NCBI RefSeq assembly: GCF_040958095.1
Contig: NC_091165.1
Span: forward strand, 29,092,878 to 29,156,877
Direction: 5' to 3'
Length of the DNA stretch: 64,000 nucleotides
Source of the DNA: Procambarus clarkii
Lineage: Eukaryota > Arthropoda > Malacostraca > Decapoda > Cambaridae
Positions 10,869-21,510 of the stretch are shown here, in pieces. Within the stretch, counting starts at the first letter, position 1. Each line of letters opens with the position of its first letter. The position numbers and the translations under genes were made by a program. Under the pieces are notes generated by a model. It worked only from the letters and a program-made list of their open reading frames with translations, was not told where the DNA came from and did not search any database.

Positions 10869-11690
10869 GCCTGTCTGCATGTCTGAGAGAAAGTTACGAT
10901 GGTGCAGAACTGCAACATGCTAAACAGGTGTGAACCATTATGTGGGGCTGGCTTCAAGAGACTTTGCAGGGTGAATGGTCTGGGTTACGGGCAGTACATA
11001 AGGTGGTTGGATCGAGGTACATGTTTCACTTTGCATTGAATGGCAAATTCCACTAATTTTTAATCTTAATAATAAATTTCTATCTTCTCTACGAGTCATC
11101 TAGCATTTTTACCCTGGCACTAAGGGTCTTAGAAGCAATGTCTTGGCTGATTCTCTGTGAGTGGCAGTGCTTCTCTGCATACCTTCACTGAAGTCAATGT
11201 ACAGCAGATGCTAACCTACTGTGATGTACACACTAATTGCCTAGCAATCTAAGGGACTAACCCTACAAGCAGAATCACAGAACATTAGAAAACTAGTCTG
11301 TCATTTTTTTTGGCTGCCACCCATCTGTGGTAAGGCTCCTCTTGATGTCATAGAGTTCACTGCATTTAGTGCCCTCCAAACATACTCTAGAGAGAGTACG
11401 GTATGCTGACTGTATCGATTAGCTATGGCAGTATCACACCTATATAAGATGAGGACTTGTGAAGCAAGTCAGAGAGCCACTGCACTGCATAGGATTAGAT
11501 TTTATCATGTTGCTGATATGGGAAGGAGTGGGTCGCTAATAGAAAATCCCCTGCATGGGGAGCTATGACCACTGAACCACATGAACCCTGTAGAACTTAC
11601 AAAATTTTGAGGAAACGATTGTACAAGTCTTTTGAGACTGTTCATGAAAACTTATTCCCACATTTTAACTTCACGTAATTATTGCGTTGT
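10868..11690. other. Unassigned low-repeat DNA
   Basis: No homology recognised and no long open frame. It is one of the less repetitive stretches and holds a TATA/Inr-like pair at 11441-11475. Confidence 0.4.
11441..11475 (+). promoter_or_regulatory. Possible core promoter (TATA + Inr)
   Basis: tatataag at 11441-11448 is followed by tcaga at 11469-11473. If the A at 11471 is +1, the TATA box starts at -30, the usual metazoan spacing, and TCAG matches the arthropod initiator core. No coding exon is evident downstream (the first ATG, near 11507, gives only ten codons). A chance match is quite possible in AT-rich DNA. Confidence 0.2.
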
Positions 11691-11705
11691 GTCACGAGAG
11701 GAACG

Positions 11706-11825
11706 GAAGTAGCAGTAATAGTGGTAGTAGTTGTAGTAAGAGTAGTAATAGTAGTAGTGGAAAAAATTGTCGTTGTTGACTTACTCTTAGAAGTAGCAGC
11801 AGTGGAAGTAGTAGTTTGTGCTATG
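11706..11825. repeat. Imperfect (AGT)n trinucleotide tract
   Basis: Mixture of agt, aat and agc triplets (gtagtagttgtagtaagagt and similar). Confidence 0.75.
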
Positions 11826-11857
11826 GTACTGCCACAGCAGGAAACCTAGTTACGGGG

Positions 11858-11862
<5 letters not shown>

Positions 11863-11921
<59 letters not shown>
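11863..11921. repeat. (CT)n microsatellite
   Basis: Uninterrupted CT dinucleotides. Confidence 0.95.
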
Positions 11922-11925
<4 letters not shown>

Positions 11926-12320
11926 TAAACATCACAAGATATACAGACTGAAAATTTAATTTTGAATTAGAAATGCTTCAACTCCTACGCGGAAATAATT
12001 CATTTTATCCGGAATTTGCAGCACATTTGTGAATTATAAATGTAATCTATTCATGCTGCGTTTGAAGGGGAAACACACACCTGGCAGGTGTGTGGGCAGC
12101 CATCAACACTCATCTAGCAGGTGTGGACGGCCGTAAACACTCACCTAGCAGGTGTGGATATGTGAACTTACAGGTATTGCTGGATCCCTTTTGTCAGATT
12201 GTGTCTCGGTGTTATCAAGAGTTCTCAATGTTAATAGGAGACGGGTTTACCTATGTAAAGCAAGATTTGGCAGGTATTTCAGCAATAGGGGGTTCAGCTA
12301 AGGTAAGTGATAAGTTCGGC

Positions 12321-12495
12321 TATGTAGTGTGACACAGTTCAGCTATGTAGTGTGACACAGTTCAGCTATGTAGTGTGACACAGTTCAGCTATGGAGTGTG
12401 ACAAGTTCAGCTATGTAGTGTGACACAGTTCAGCTCTGGAGTGTGACACAGTTCAGCTATGGAGTGTGACACAGTTCAGCTATGGAGTGTGACAT
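12321..12495. repeat. 23-bp minisatellite, about 7 copies
   Basis: Unit cagctatgtagtgtgacaca followed by gtt, with tatgta/tatgga/tctgga variants. A cacctagcaggtgtgg duplication lies just upstream (12105-12155). Confidence 0.85.
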
Positions 12496-13362
12496 AACTC
12501 ATACCAGGGGCTGCTAGCCACTATAGACTCCACACACTAGCCTGGCTAGTGTGCTAGGCTGCTCTCTATGGCGTGCCTAAGCGTGACGGTGTTCACCTTA
12601 AGGTCTGCTGCTGCCTACCACACACACGCCTCACTGTGGACTCAACACGCACACACTGGTGAATAAATAGACTCATACTCCAAGATATTTACATAAAGTT
12701 ATCATTCATGCACCCTTCCACATCACCCAGTCAAGGGGGGGTCAAAATTACGTGTATATTTATCCAAATACATAAATAAATCAGACGCTCTTTCGCACTA
12801 AACAATTTTGAATTGACGACTAATCTCCTAAGAAATTGCAGACTATTATACAGTTTCAGATGCCAGTTAACCCCCATTTTCTATTTTAACCATGAAAGTG
12901 TTTTCGAGAACGTGGGCCAAAGTGGATCTCAATTCTTATTTTCGCGCAACACGCCTGCACCAAAGTACCAATTATGTACCACGTGTGCCACCTTGCGCCA
13001 GTTACGAACACTATCGCTCACAGAAGCCGTCGGCTGCGAGGAACCAGCTCGCAGATTATATATATATTTATATATATAATTACGTTCATAAATGTATTTG
13101 GAAAGTTTTGCATCATTGACATGTGATGGTGAGTTCAGTTCCACGCGTCACGAGAGCATTTTCGGCCAGGTTCGAGGCCTGGGTAAGGAAGGTGAGTGCC
13201 GTCTGGGTACCGATTCGTTAACTGTTGATTCCTGTTCACTCAGCAGGGATTGGGGATTGGGGTGAAAACCGATTAGGGGGGGATCGTGTTTCCCAGGGGG
13301 AAACTAGTAGGGAAAAGACTCGCGATGCGGGAAAGGAAAGCTCTAAAGTCTGCTAGCAAGTC
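12496..13362. other. Unassigned DNA
   Basis: No gene recognised. Short (TA) stretch near 13059-13078. Confidence 0.4.
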
Positions 13363-13519
13363 ACAAATCTCGCTTCATGCGGATCGGCGTTCAATCCCCC
13401 GACCGCCCAAGTGGTTAGGAACCATTCCATCCCCCCGTCCCATCCCAAATCCTTATCCTGACCCCTTTCCAGGTGATATATAGTCGCAATGACTCGGTGC
13501 TTTCTCCTGATAATTCCCA
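13363..13519 (+). mobile_element. SINE-like repeat, family B copy
   Basis: ggcgttcaatcccccgaccg, ccaagtggtt, cccatcccaaatccttat and ctcggtgctttctcctgata in the same order as the copy at 7596. Confidence 0.72.
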
Positions 13520-13578
13520 TCCTTTCCAGGTGAATGGAGCTAATTGCCGAGGAACCCAGAAGAGTGAGTTTTGCCCTT

Positions 13579-13836
13579 GGGCCAGATTCACGAAGCAGTT
13601 ACGCAAGTACTTACGAACGTGTACATCTTTCCTCAATCTTTGACGGCTTTGGTTACATTTATTAAACAGTTTACAAGCATGAAAACTTCCAAATCAACTG
13701 TTGTTATTGTTATAAACTGCCTCCTGGTGCTTCGGAGCTCATCAACCGTTTAATAATTGTAAACAAAGCCGCCAAAGATTGAGAAAAGATGGACAGGTTC
13801 GTAAGTGCTTGCGTAACTGGTTCGTGAATCTGGCCC
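13579..13836. mobile_element. MITE with GGGCCAGATTCACGAA terminal inverted repeats
   Basis: Starts gggccagattcacgaa and ends ttcgtgaatctggccc. Subterminal arms also pair (acgcaag, acttacgaac, ctcaatcttt). Flanked by ctt on both sides (13576-13578 and 13837-13839), a possible 3-bp target duplication. No coding capacity. The copy at 43787-44039 has the same ends and also a 3-bp duplication. A 3-bp duplication with GGG...CCC ends points towards a PIF/Harbinger-like or CACTA-like transposase in trans; this is inference. Confidence 0.8.
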
Positions 13837-14120
13837 CTTGTCAACAACGGATACGCTCATGAATCGATGTAAAAGGTAAACAAAGAAACGGTAAACAGGA
13901 GGTTTTCCGTTTTTACCGCAGAGAAACTTATGTGAAGTTCATTCGATGCAAACCAGAACGCGTTGACGCAAAACAGAACGCATTTAAAAGGAGACGAATG
14001 TTATCTGAACTTTCCCGAACGGTAATCGGGAAACATTCAGGCTCAATGATCTATATAAACAAGACGACAACATCTCTTCCGAGGGGCTTAACAACGTACT
14101 AACAAGAATTAGGCTTCTCT

Positions 14121-14293
14121 GACCAGACCACATACTAGAAGGTGAAGGGACGACGACGTTTCGGTGCGTCCTTGATCATTCTCAAGTCGATTGAGAATGG
14201 TCCAGGACGGACCGAAACGTCGTCGTCCCTTCACCTTCTAGTGTTTGGTCTGGTCAACTTACTTTAGCTACGTTATTGTGACTCATCGCCTGC
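14121..14293 (-). mobile_element. Foldback element with 13-bp target duplication
   Basis: 173-bp insertion flanked by attaggcttctct at 14108-14120 and 14294-14306. It is largely palindromic: one arm starts gaccagaccacatactagaa, the other ends tagtgtttggtctggtc, with the tail gcaggcgatgagtcacaata on one side only (minus-strand reading). The plus-reading arm carries a hammerhead-like module at 14191-14227: ttgagaat, stem II ggtcc/ggacc, gaaa, stem III acg/cgt, gtc. Removing the insertion and one duplication restores continuity of the PLE fragment around it. Confidence 0.85.
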
Positions 14294-14334
14294 ATTAGGC
14301 TTCTCTCGTCATTTATACACATAACCAGACTATC

Positions 14335-14575
14335 TTGAGGTTGTCTTTGGATGATTTCTGGGCTTAGCGTCCCTGCGGCCCAGTTTTTTGTTACACACCC
14401 CTAGGAAGCAGCCCGTAACAGCTATCTAACTCCCAGGTACCTATTTACTGCCAGGTGAATAGGGGGCATCAAGGTGGAAAAAACTGTGTCCATTTGTTTC
14501 CGCCTCCATCGGGGATCGAACCCCGTACCTCAAGACTATGAATCCCGAGCGTTGTCCACTCAGCTGTCAGGCCCC
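14335..14575 (-). mobile_element. tRNA-derived SINE (family A) with LINE-type 3' tail
   Basis: Minus-strand reading: head with cagctgagtggacaacgct (box A region) and ggggttcgatccccg (box B), body with cacctggcagtaaatagg, and 3' tail ending gacgctaagcccag...cctcaag. Inserted in the decayed PLE between the codons for HNQT-like and TREML-like segments; atc occurs on both sides (14332-14334, 14576-14578). The tail matches the end of the LINE at 55003-55060. Confidence 0.8.
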
Positions 14576-14699
14576 ATCACCAGAGAGATGCTGAGCAACA
14601 ACACCGACATAATCGACAGGAATAGCAACGATCGAGGCAAAGCATAGCCGAAGCACTTGACATTAAACATTCTCATTCAATTCTATACGCAGTCTATAC

Positions 14700-15165
14700 G
14701 CAATTATATATCTATACTTAAGTACCTTGCACACTCTTAATCTCTCTCTCTCTTTATCACTTTATATCTTCTTGATCTTCTCTCTCTTTCTATTTCGTAA
14801 ACATTATTTCTCTACTGGCTTTGTAATCATCACAATTTGTCCCTTTTCCTCACTACAGAATAATATAAAAATTGGGGCTAATATTCTCTCACGGGATAAA
14901 CAGGTCACGGTTATGATAATTCATGTATAATCTCCTGTTGTTGCTCTCGAAAGGCATTATAAACACCATTATCTTCAACTCTCAATTATTCGAGAAATTT
15001 ATTCTGAACCATCACTGATATGTAATCAAATATTGAATAGTTTGAAGTAAATGCTGCATGAAAAAGTTAATAGAAATAACTGTGTTTATCACAACTCGCA
15101 AGAGTGTTTAACGATGTTTTGTGAACATTTTAACATTTCAATTGGACTGGTCACATACAGTTATT

Positions 15166-15167
<2 letters not shown>
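14700..15167. other. AT-rich DNA inside the decayed PLE
   Basis: Short CT tract at about 14740-14755; otherwise nothing recognised. Confidence 0.4.

Positions 15168-15212
<45 letters not shown>
15168..15212. repeat. (TG)n microsatellite
   Basis: Runs directly into the family D repeat. Confidence 0.93.
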
Positions 15213-15214
<2 letters not shown>

Positions 15215-15290
15215 CACCTAGCTATATTCACCTAATTGTGCTTGCGGGGGTTGAGCTTTGCTCTTTCAGCCCGCCACTCAACTGTCCATC
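15212..15290 (+). repeat. TG-linked dispersed repeat (family D)
   Basis: ttcacctaattgtgcttgcg, gggttgagctttgctctttc, cccgccactcaactgtc: the same order as at 29462 and 29593. Confidence 0.7.
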
Positions 15291-15590
15291 AATTGTTACT
15301 AACTACTATTCCCCCCCCCTCACACACACACACCCAGGAAGCAACCTATTATTGGCATTAGCAGCCAATTTGTGCACAACTATATTCTACCCACTTCAAG
15401 ACTCCGAACCAATATGAAAGCAGCAAGAGGAAGTATGGGCCAATAGGCCTTCTGCAGTTATTTCCATTCTTATGTTCTCATTACCCAGTGTTTCGTGTTC
15501 TGTCTTATGTTTCACCTCACCCAAAACTTTTGTGACACATCACCTCCCCTAAAAACGAGTATAAGTAAAAATGTATTTTGTGTGTAAATT

Positions 15591-15642
15591 AAGTCTTTGA
15601 AAATGTAATAAGGAATTACGAAACGCGTTTAGGCGTCAGACT
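15591..15642 (+). ncRNA. Hammerhead-like motif in decayed PLE 3' region
   Basis: aagtct, ttgaaaat box, stem II gtaat/attac (15605-15609 with 15615-15619), gaaa (15620-15623), stem III acgc/gcgt (15623-15626 with 15633-15636), gtc (15635-15637), agact. Stem and loop lengths differ from the 6476 copy but pairing is kept, which argues for a conserved RNA fold. Confidence 0.5.
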
Positions 15643-15765
15643 AGGAATAAAAAGAATGAATGTTGGAGAGTTACTTTATCAATTACCCTCGACAGTGAAG
15701 AAGAACGTAAGAAATGTTGAGATGATTCGTGTTAGAATTATTAATCTAACCCTTTCAGTCATACT

Positions 15766-15773
<8 letters not shown>

Positions 15774-15860
<87 letters not shown>
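15774..15860. repeat. (TA)n microsatellite
   Basis: Abuts the PLE 3' end, as at 6692. Confidence 0.95.
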
Positions 15861-15861
<1 letters not shown>

Positions 15862-16137
15862 GCTATAAAAACTAATGTTTTATTAAACACTTAACCACTG
15901 AAGGTGATTAAGATGCTTTTACAAGCTCAGGTTATATAGTTACATCACATGCACTGTATAACTGATGCATTACATAGTCAATCTTGGGTACAAGTCCAAT
16001 ACATCATCTCAAGTATTTCAATATTCATACTGGACGACCCTCTGTCAATACTATACAGATGGTCGTCCTCGAGCTAACCCTACGAAGGTCGTCCTCAAGG
16101 CTAACCCTACGAAGGTCGTCCTCGAAGCTATAATTAG

Positions 16138-16260
16138 TGTCCACCCCGTAGTGGTCAGCACGGTCGCTTCACACCCGAAAGGTCCCGGGGTTCGATTCCC
16201 GCGTCAGGACAGAGACATTAGAACAAGTTTCCTGTTGCTGATAATAGGCAAGAGAGGGAG
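16138..16260 (+). mobile_element. tRNA-like SINE head
   Basis: gtagtggtcagcacggtcgc (box A region) and cccggggttcgattcccgcg (box B) at tRNA-like spacing, then a short body (ctgataataggcaagagagg). Preceded by a repeated gctaaccctacgaaggtcgtcctc unit (16070-16130). Confidence 0.65.
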
Positions 16261-16620
16261 AAACTATACACCTTCCCCTCTCTTTTTTTTTTCTCTTTAT
16301 TCCACTCCCTCTATGCAGTTCTTTTTTTTCTTTCAAATTTATTAGCATTATCTTTGTTCCGGATGTTCCATCTGTGTTTTGCTTCAGTTTTCCGTTGTCT
16401 TGTTCATCCTCTTTCTCCTGATTCCCCTTTATACTCGTTTTTTTTTTATCCTTTATTTGTCATCGCTTCTCTCTTCCTTTCTCTTGCCCTTCCTCCTCTC
16501 CCTTCTATCCATCATGCCATCTTGTCCATATTCGTTTCTTCCGCAAGTTCTTGCGTTTTAATTCTTCCAATCGTAAGTTGATTTCACAGTTCCATTCCGA
16601 TTTTGTCTATTCTTAAGTCT
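16261..16620. repeat. Pyrimidine-rich low-complexity tract
   Basis: T/C-rich with several poly-T runs. Leu/Ser/Phe-rich frames here are compositional. Confidence 0.7.
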
Positions 16621-16761
16621 CCGTTTATCGCTGTCTCTTCACTCTGCCCTTTTCGTCCACTTGGATTAGTTGGTACAACGACGGCTTCGCTATTTGCAGG
16701 GTTGGCGTTCAATGCTCGATGTGGTAGGAGGGGTTAGACTAGTTTCTTTGCTCTGTCTTTA

Positions 16762-17199
16762 TTTTCCATCTCCTTGTTCTCATATTCTAACTCCTTGTCT
16801 TCATATCCCAGCTCCTTGTCCTCATATCCAAGCTCTTTGTCCTCATATCCCAGCATCTTGTCCTCATATCCCAGCTCTTTGTCCTCATATCCCAGATCCT
16901 TGTCCTCATATTCCAGCTACTTCATATCCCAGTTCCTTGTACTCCTATCCCAGCTCCTTGTCCTCATATCCCAGCTAATTGTCCTCATATCCCAGCTCCT
17001 TGTCCTCATATCCCAGATCCTTGTCCTCATATCCAAGCTCTTTGTCCTCATATCCCAGCTTCTTGTCTTCATATCCCAGCTCCTTTTCTTCATATCCCAG
17101 CTCCTTGTCCTCATATCCCTGCTCCTTGTCCTCATATCCCAGCTCCTTGTCCTCTTATCCCAGCTCTTTCTCCTCATATCCCAGCTCCTTGTCCTCAGA
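16762..17199. repeat. 21-bp minisatellite, about 20 copies
   Basis: Unit cagctccttgtcctcatatc plus c, with point variants. The period is a multiple of three, so frames such as SSYPSSL on plus and RTRSWDM on minus stay open. Confidence 0.93.
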
Positions 17200-17586
17200 T
17201 CTCTTCCAAATATCACACAACCACACCGGCTTAGCTCTTTCTCTTAATATTGTATTTTCAGAGCCTAATACTGTCTCTCGATAATTATCACCTCCTCTAC
17301 GTTCTCACATTCCACGGAGCGTCGAGGCTACAGGCAATATCAAGATGAATGGGTTTTCGATAATATCTCTCAGGAGGGCAGTACACACCGTCTTAGACTT
17401 AGGATTGCACTGGCAGCATCTGCATCTGCAAGTTCTCCACTCAGGCCTGTGTGTGTGTGTGTATGTATGCAAGATCTCTGAGTAGGGTTCATAATATGTA
17501 TTTTAGGATATATTGGGAAACGAGAATGAAGTTCAGTGTTAGTTTTTTTGAAGGGGGCAGAATGAAGAGTGATGCTGGAAAAATGT

Positions 17587-17655
17587 GTCAGATATCCGGC
17601 TTGGGAGATATCAGTTTTCCGGCCTGGGAGATCTCAGTTATCCGGCTTGGGATGG
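17587..17655. repeat. About 28-bp short tandem repeat, 2-3 copies
   Basis: tccggcttgggagatatcag recurs as tccggcctgggagatctcag and tccggcttggga. Confidence 0.7.
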
Positions 17656-17725
17656 GTTTTAAGGTGAAATGTCAACGATTTTGAGATGTTTGTGTTTAAC
17701 ATGATCTGTACTGGTTTCCAAGGAG

Positions 17726-17729
<4 letters not shown>

Positions 17730-17793
<64 letters not shown>
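17730..17793. repeat. (TG)n microsatellite
   Basis: Uninterrupted TG dinucleotides. Confidence 0.95.
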
Positions 17794-17798
<5 letters not shown>

Positions 17799-17854
17799 TG
17801 TTATTATTTTCAAGATTTAATATTTACATTTAATCATTGTTATTCACACTGCTG

Positions 17855-17856
<2 letters not shown>

Positions 17857-17930
<74 letters not shown>
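17857..17930. repeat. (TA)n microsatellite
   Basis: Uninterrupted TA dinucleotides. Confidence 0.95.
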
Positions 17931-17934
<4 letters not shown>

Positions 17935-18183
17935 TCACCAGCAAACTTTCTCCCCCTGCCCCAAGCAGATCATCACTGCAGATAATTGTTCATGATGCAA
18001 ATAATGTTTGTGTATTGTTTCCTACAAATAATTTTTAGTGTGAAATGTAATTAAGCACTGTATTTGTTTTACTCATTCAGGCGTGAATTGTGGCCGATAA
18101 AAAATTGCTGTTTAATGATCACATGCTTAATTGAATTGATTCATGAGCTTATTTGTGCTTGCATTTGCATTTAAATGTCTCTG

Positions 18184-18188
18184 TTTGA

Positions 18189-18232
<44 letters not shown>

Positions 18233-18248
18233 TATATATATACTCAAA
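18184..18248. repeat. (TA)n hairpin with tttgagt/actcaaa ends
   Basis: TA tract capped by complementary heptamers, so the whole segment is self-complementary. Confidence 0.8.
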
Positions 18249-18286
18249 TAGAGTATATAGCATGTATTAATTCTATAAAACACACT

Positions 18287-18420
18287 GCAAGCAACACATG
18301 TGTCAAGGAACACATGTGTCAAGCAACACATGTGTCAAGCAACACATGTGTCAAGCAACACATGTGTCAAGCAACACATGTGTCAAGCAACACATGTGTC
18401 AAGCAACACGTGTCAAGGAA
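18287..18420. repeat. 16-bp minisatellite, about 8 copies
   Basis: Unit caagcaacacatgtgt. Each unit contains the 10-bp palindrome acacatgtgt. Confidence 0.92.
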
Positions 18421-18651
18421 CACATATCCCAGACACAAGACTAATAAAAAAAAACCTCCAAACCACATTGCATTCATTAATATAAATATTAGTTAGAAAA
18501 TCTTAATAGATAATGCTAAATTATAACACGAGAATGTGATGTCTCTGAGATAAAAAGTTGAGGACATGTAATGGGATCGCTCCTGCGTCTCTGGACTCCC
18601 CATGCAGGCACATGCATGGTAAAGTCGGTAGTGCGTGTGCGTCTAATAGTG

Positions 18652-18740
18652 ACCAGAGAATGGGCCTTGCTAATGGCCAGAGAATGGGTCTTGATAATGG
18701 TCAAGAATGGGCCTTGATAATGGTCCAAAATGGGTCCAGG
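18652..18740. repeat. About 24-bp degenerate tandem repeat
   Basis: gagaatgggccttgctaatg, gagaatgggtcttgataatg and agaatgggccttgataatgg in tandem. Confidence 0.7.
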
Positions 18741-18935
18741 AGAGCTCTGAATATCAAACAGAAATGTAGTCGCTATTCCTGCTGTTAAATAATGTAGGTT
18801 TAGTGTATATATAATGAGGTCCTCCCACATTTCTATGGAGATTGCTGTCAAATTTTAGAAATACCAATAAAAATTATATAAAATATGAGAAGACATCACT
18901 TTTTCATCTAAAATAATGGCCAGATACGCATCAAG

Positions 18936-18938
<3 letters not shown>

Positions 18939-19022
<84 letters not shown>
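18939..19022. repeat. (TA)n microsatellite
   Basis: Uninterrupted TA dinucleotides. Confidence 0.95.
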
Positions 19023-19026
<4 letters not shown>

Positions 19027-19581
19027 TGGGTGGCGGTGGTGGTTCTTGCTGGTATTCAGATGAGGAGCTTTGTAATTTAAAGTTTTTTTTTTCTGTGGAA
19101 TACATATCTGAGGAAAGTTATGCATAGCAATGCATATAATGAACGCGAGGGATACGTCCACCCTGCCATACGCATTATATACATCCATATGATTTTATAA
19201 ATTTTTCTACCGCGAGCTATTCCTGATCATATGTATGTTGGGGACATGTTATAGATATAGATATATAGATACAAATGTCTATATAAACTAGCAAAAGCTG
19301 GTCAAGTAGAAAATGCCTTGAAAGCTAGTGGCCCTCTATGATCACATGTGAGCATCGAGCATCTAAGAATTATCAATGCCGTCTGTGATCATATCCCATC
19401 TCCTCAGAATGACGTATCTGGTGTGAGAATCGTACGTCGGTACAAATACTGAACGATACGTAAAGTTTCCTAATGCTTTAGCCTCGACTGTGTATCAGTG
19501 GGAATGCAAGGGGACAGTATTTGTAAATGTCATAAGTCTTCGAAATGAAAAAAAACTAAAACGGGTAACAGAAGGTAGTTA

Positions 19582-19583
<2 letters not shown>

Positions 19584-19679
<96 letters not shown>

Positions 19680-19716
19680 CTGAAAACTCACACCCCAGAA
19701 GTGACTCGAACCCATA

Positions 19717-19754
<38 letters not shown>

Positions 19755-19786
19755 CACATTGGCACCAGAGGTGGTACCCTCACAAA

Positions 19787-19821
<35 letters not shown>
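19584..19821. repeat. Three (TA)n tracts around a family C SINE fragment
   Basis: TA at 19584-19678, 19720-19751 and 19795-19821. Between the first two, 19679-19719 reads tgaaaactcacaccccagaa then gtgactcgaacccatactc, a piece of the 260-bp unit of 8518-9620. Confidence 0.85.
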
Positions 19822-20426
<605 letters not shown>

Positions 20427-20552
20427 GTATATACCAGGGGGGTGGTAGGAGAAAAGAATGATCTAAACATTCCCTCTAATGCGTTATGCGTGGTTTCCTC
20501 CGAGGCTATGGGTCCCCCTTCTTCCAGCTAGAGGTGGTACTCCCTTCCTAGT

Positions 20553-20554
<2 letters not shown>

Positions 20555-20649
<95 letters not shown>
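20555..20649. repeat. (TA)n microsatellite
   Basis: Abuts the left end of the 600-bp palindrome. Confidence 0.95.
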
Positions 20650-20651
<2 letters not shown>

Positions 20652-21251
20652 CAATGTCAGAGCACGGAGGAAAAATGAAACAGGAAATTTCCTTAAGTAC
20701 TTTCGTATATTAAATACATCTTCTGAAGGTCATTTTACAGATCGAGTGATGAGTATAAATAGGCAGGAGAGAGTGGTGAAGTAAGGTGAGGTACAATACT
20801 TGGACAACGCAGAAGGCCCATTGGCCCATCAGATGCACCCAATTGGCCCATCCGATGTAGCCCAATGGCCCATCTGATACAGCAGACATACAAGCATAAT
20901 ATATAGGTAATTATAACATAAAGAGGTAAATATATACAATAAATTAGTCTCACTAATTTATTGTATATATTTACCTCTTTATGTTATAATTACCTATGTA
21001 TTATGCTTGTATGTCTGCTGTATCAGATGGGCCATTGGGCTACATCGGATGGGCCAATTGGGTGCATCTGATGGGCCAATGGGCCTTCTGCGTTGTCCAA
21101 GTATTGTACCTCACCTTACTTCACCACTCTCTCCTGCCTATTTATACTCATCACTCGATCTGTAAAATGACCTTCAGAAGATGTATTTAATATACGAAAG
21201 TACTTAAGGAAATTTCCTGTTTCATTTTTCCTCCGTGGTCTGACATTGTCA
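20649..21251. repeat. Near-perfect 600-bp palindrome
   Basis: Arms 20649-20948 and 20952-21251 around ctc, with only a few mismatches (for example near 20660 and 20901). Each arm contains ggcccattggccc-type sequence also seen downstream of PLE ORFs here, and cttcagaagatgtatttaat then atacgaaag, which is loosely hammerhead-like. (TA)n lies immediately left and about 40 bp right. Confidence 0.9.
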
Positions 21252-21283
21252 CATTCTTAATCACGTGTTTATTTTCGTGATAT

Positions 21284-21289
<6 letters not shown>

Positions 21290-21331
<42 letters not shown>
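21290..21331. repeat. (TA)n microsatellite
   Basis: Uninterrupted TA dinucleotides to the right of the palindrome. Confidence 0.93.
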
Positions 21332-21334
<3 letters not shown>

Positions 21335-21445
21335 GAGAAAAGGTGAGGGTTGAGGGGCAGCTCCATAGCATTTTCGTGACGTGATAATTACACAATAACA
21401 GTGAAAAAAAAATGCCCATAAGTGGTTAGATGATTTGGCCTCATG

Positions 21446-21510
21446 GCCACACCTGCCAATCCTCAGTCATGGCCACACCTGTCAATGCTCACTCTTGGCC
21501 ACACCTGTAG
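21446..21510. repeat. Short tandem repeat, 3 copies
   Basis: tggccacacctgccaatcct, tggccacacctgtcaatgct, tggccacacctgtag. Confidence 0.75.

Larger units (their letters stand above)
13960..15773 (+). pseudogene. Decayed Penelope-like element opened by later insertions
   Basis: Pieces of the PLE C-terminus can be read in order: AKQNAFK near 13970-13990, YINKTTTSLPRGL near 14055-14090, ITREMLSNNTDIIDRNSN near 14576-14630, AEALDIKHS near 14648-14675, and HNYILPTSRLRTNMKAA near 15375-15425, then the 3' region with the hammerhead-like motif and (TA)n. Stops and frameshifts are present. Two insertions interrupt it cleanly (14121-14293 and 14335-14575). The gap 14700-15355 holds AT-rich DNA, (TG)n and a family D repeat. 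That the last piece belongs to the same original copy is likely but not certain. Confidence 0.72.

Noticed and set aside
14335-14575. A functional tRNA gene on the minus strand
   Set aside because: Box A and B are present, but the acceptor stem does not pair cleanly and a SINE body and LINE-type tail follow.
16774-17284. Ser/Tyr-rich repetitive protein resembling a structural or silk-like protein
   Set aside because: 21-bp minisatellite read in frame; the antisense and the other frames are equally open.
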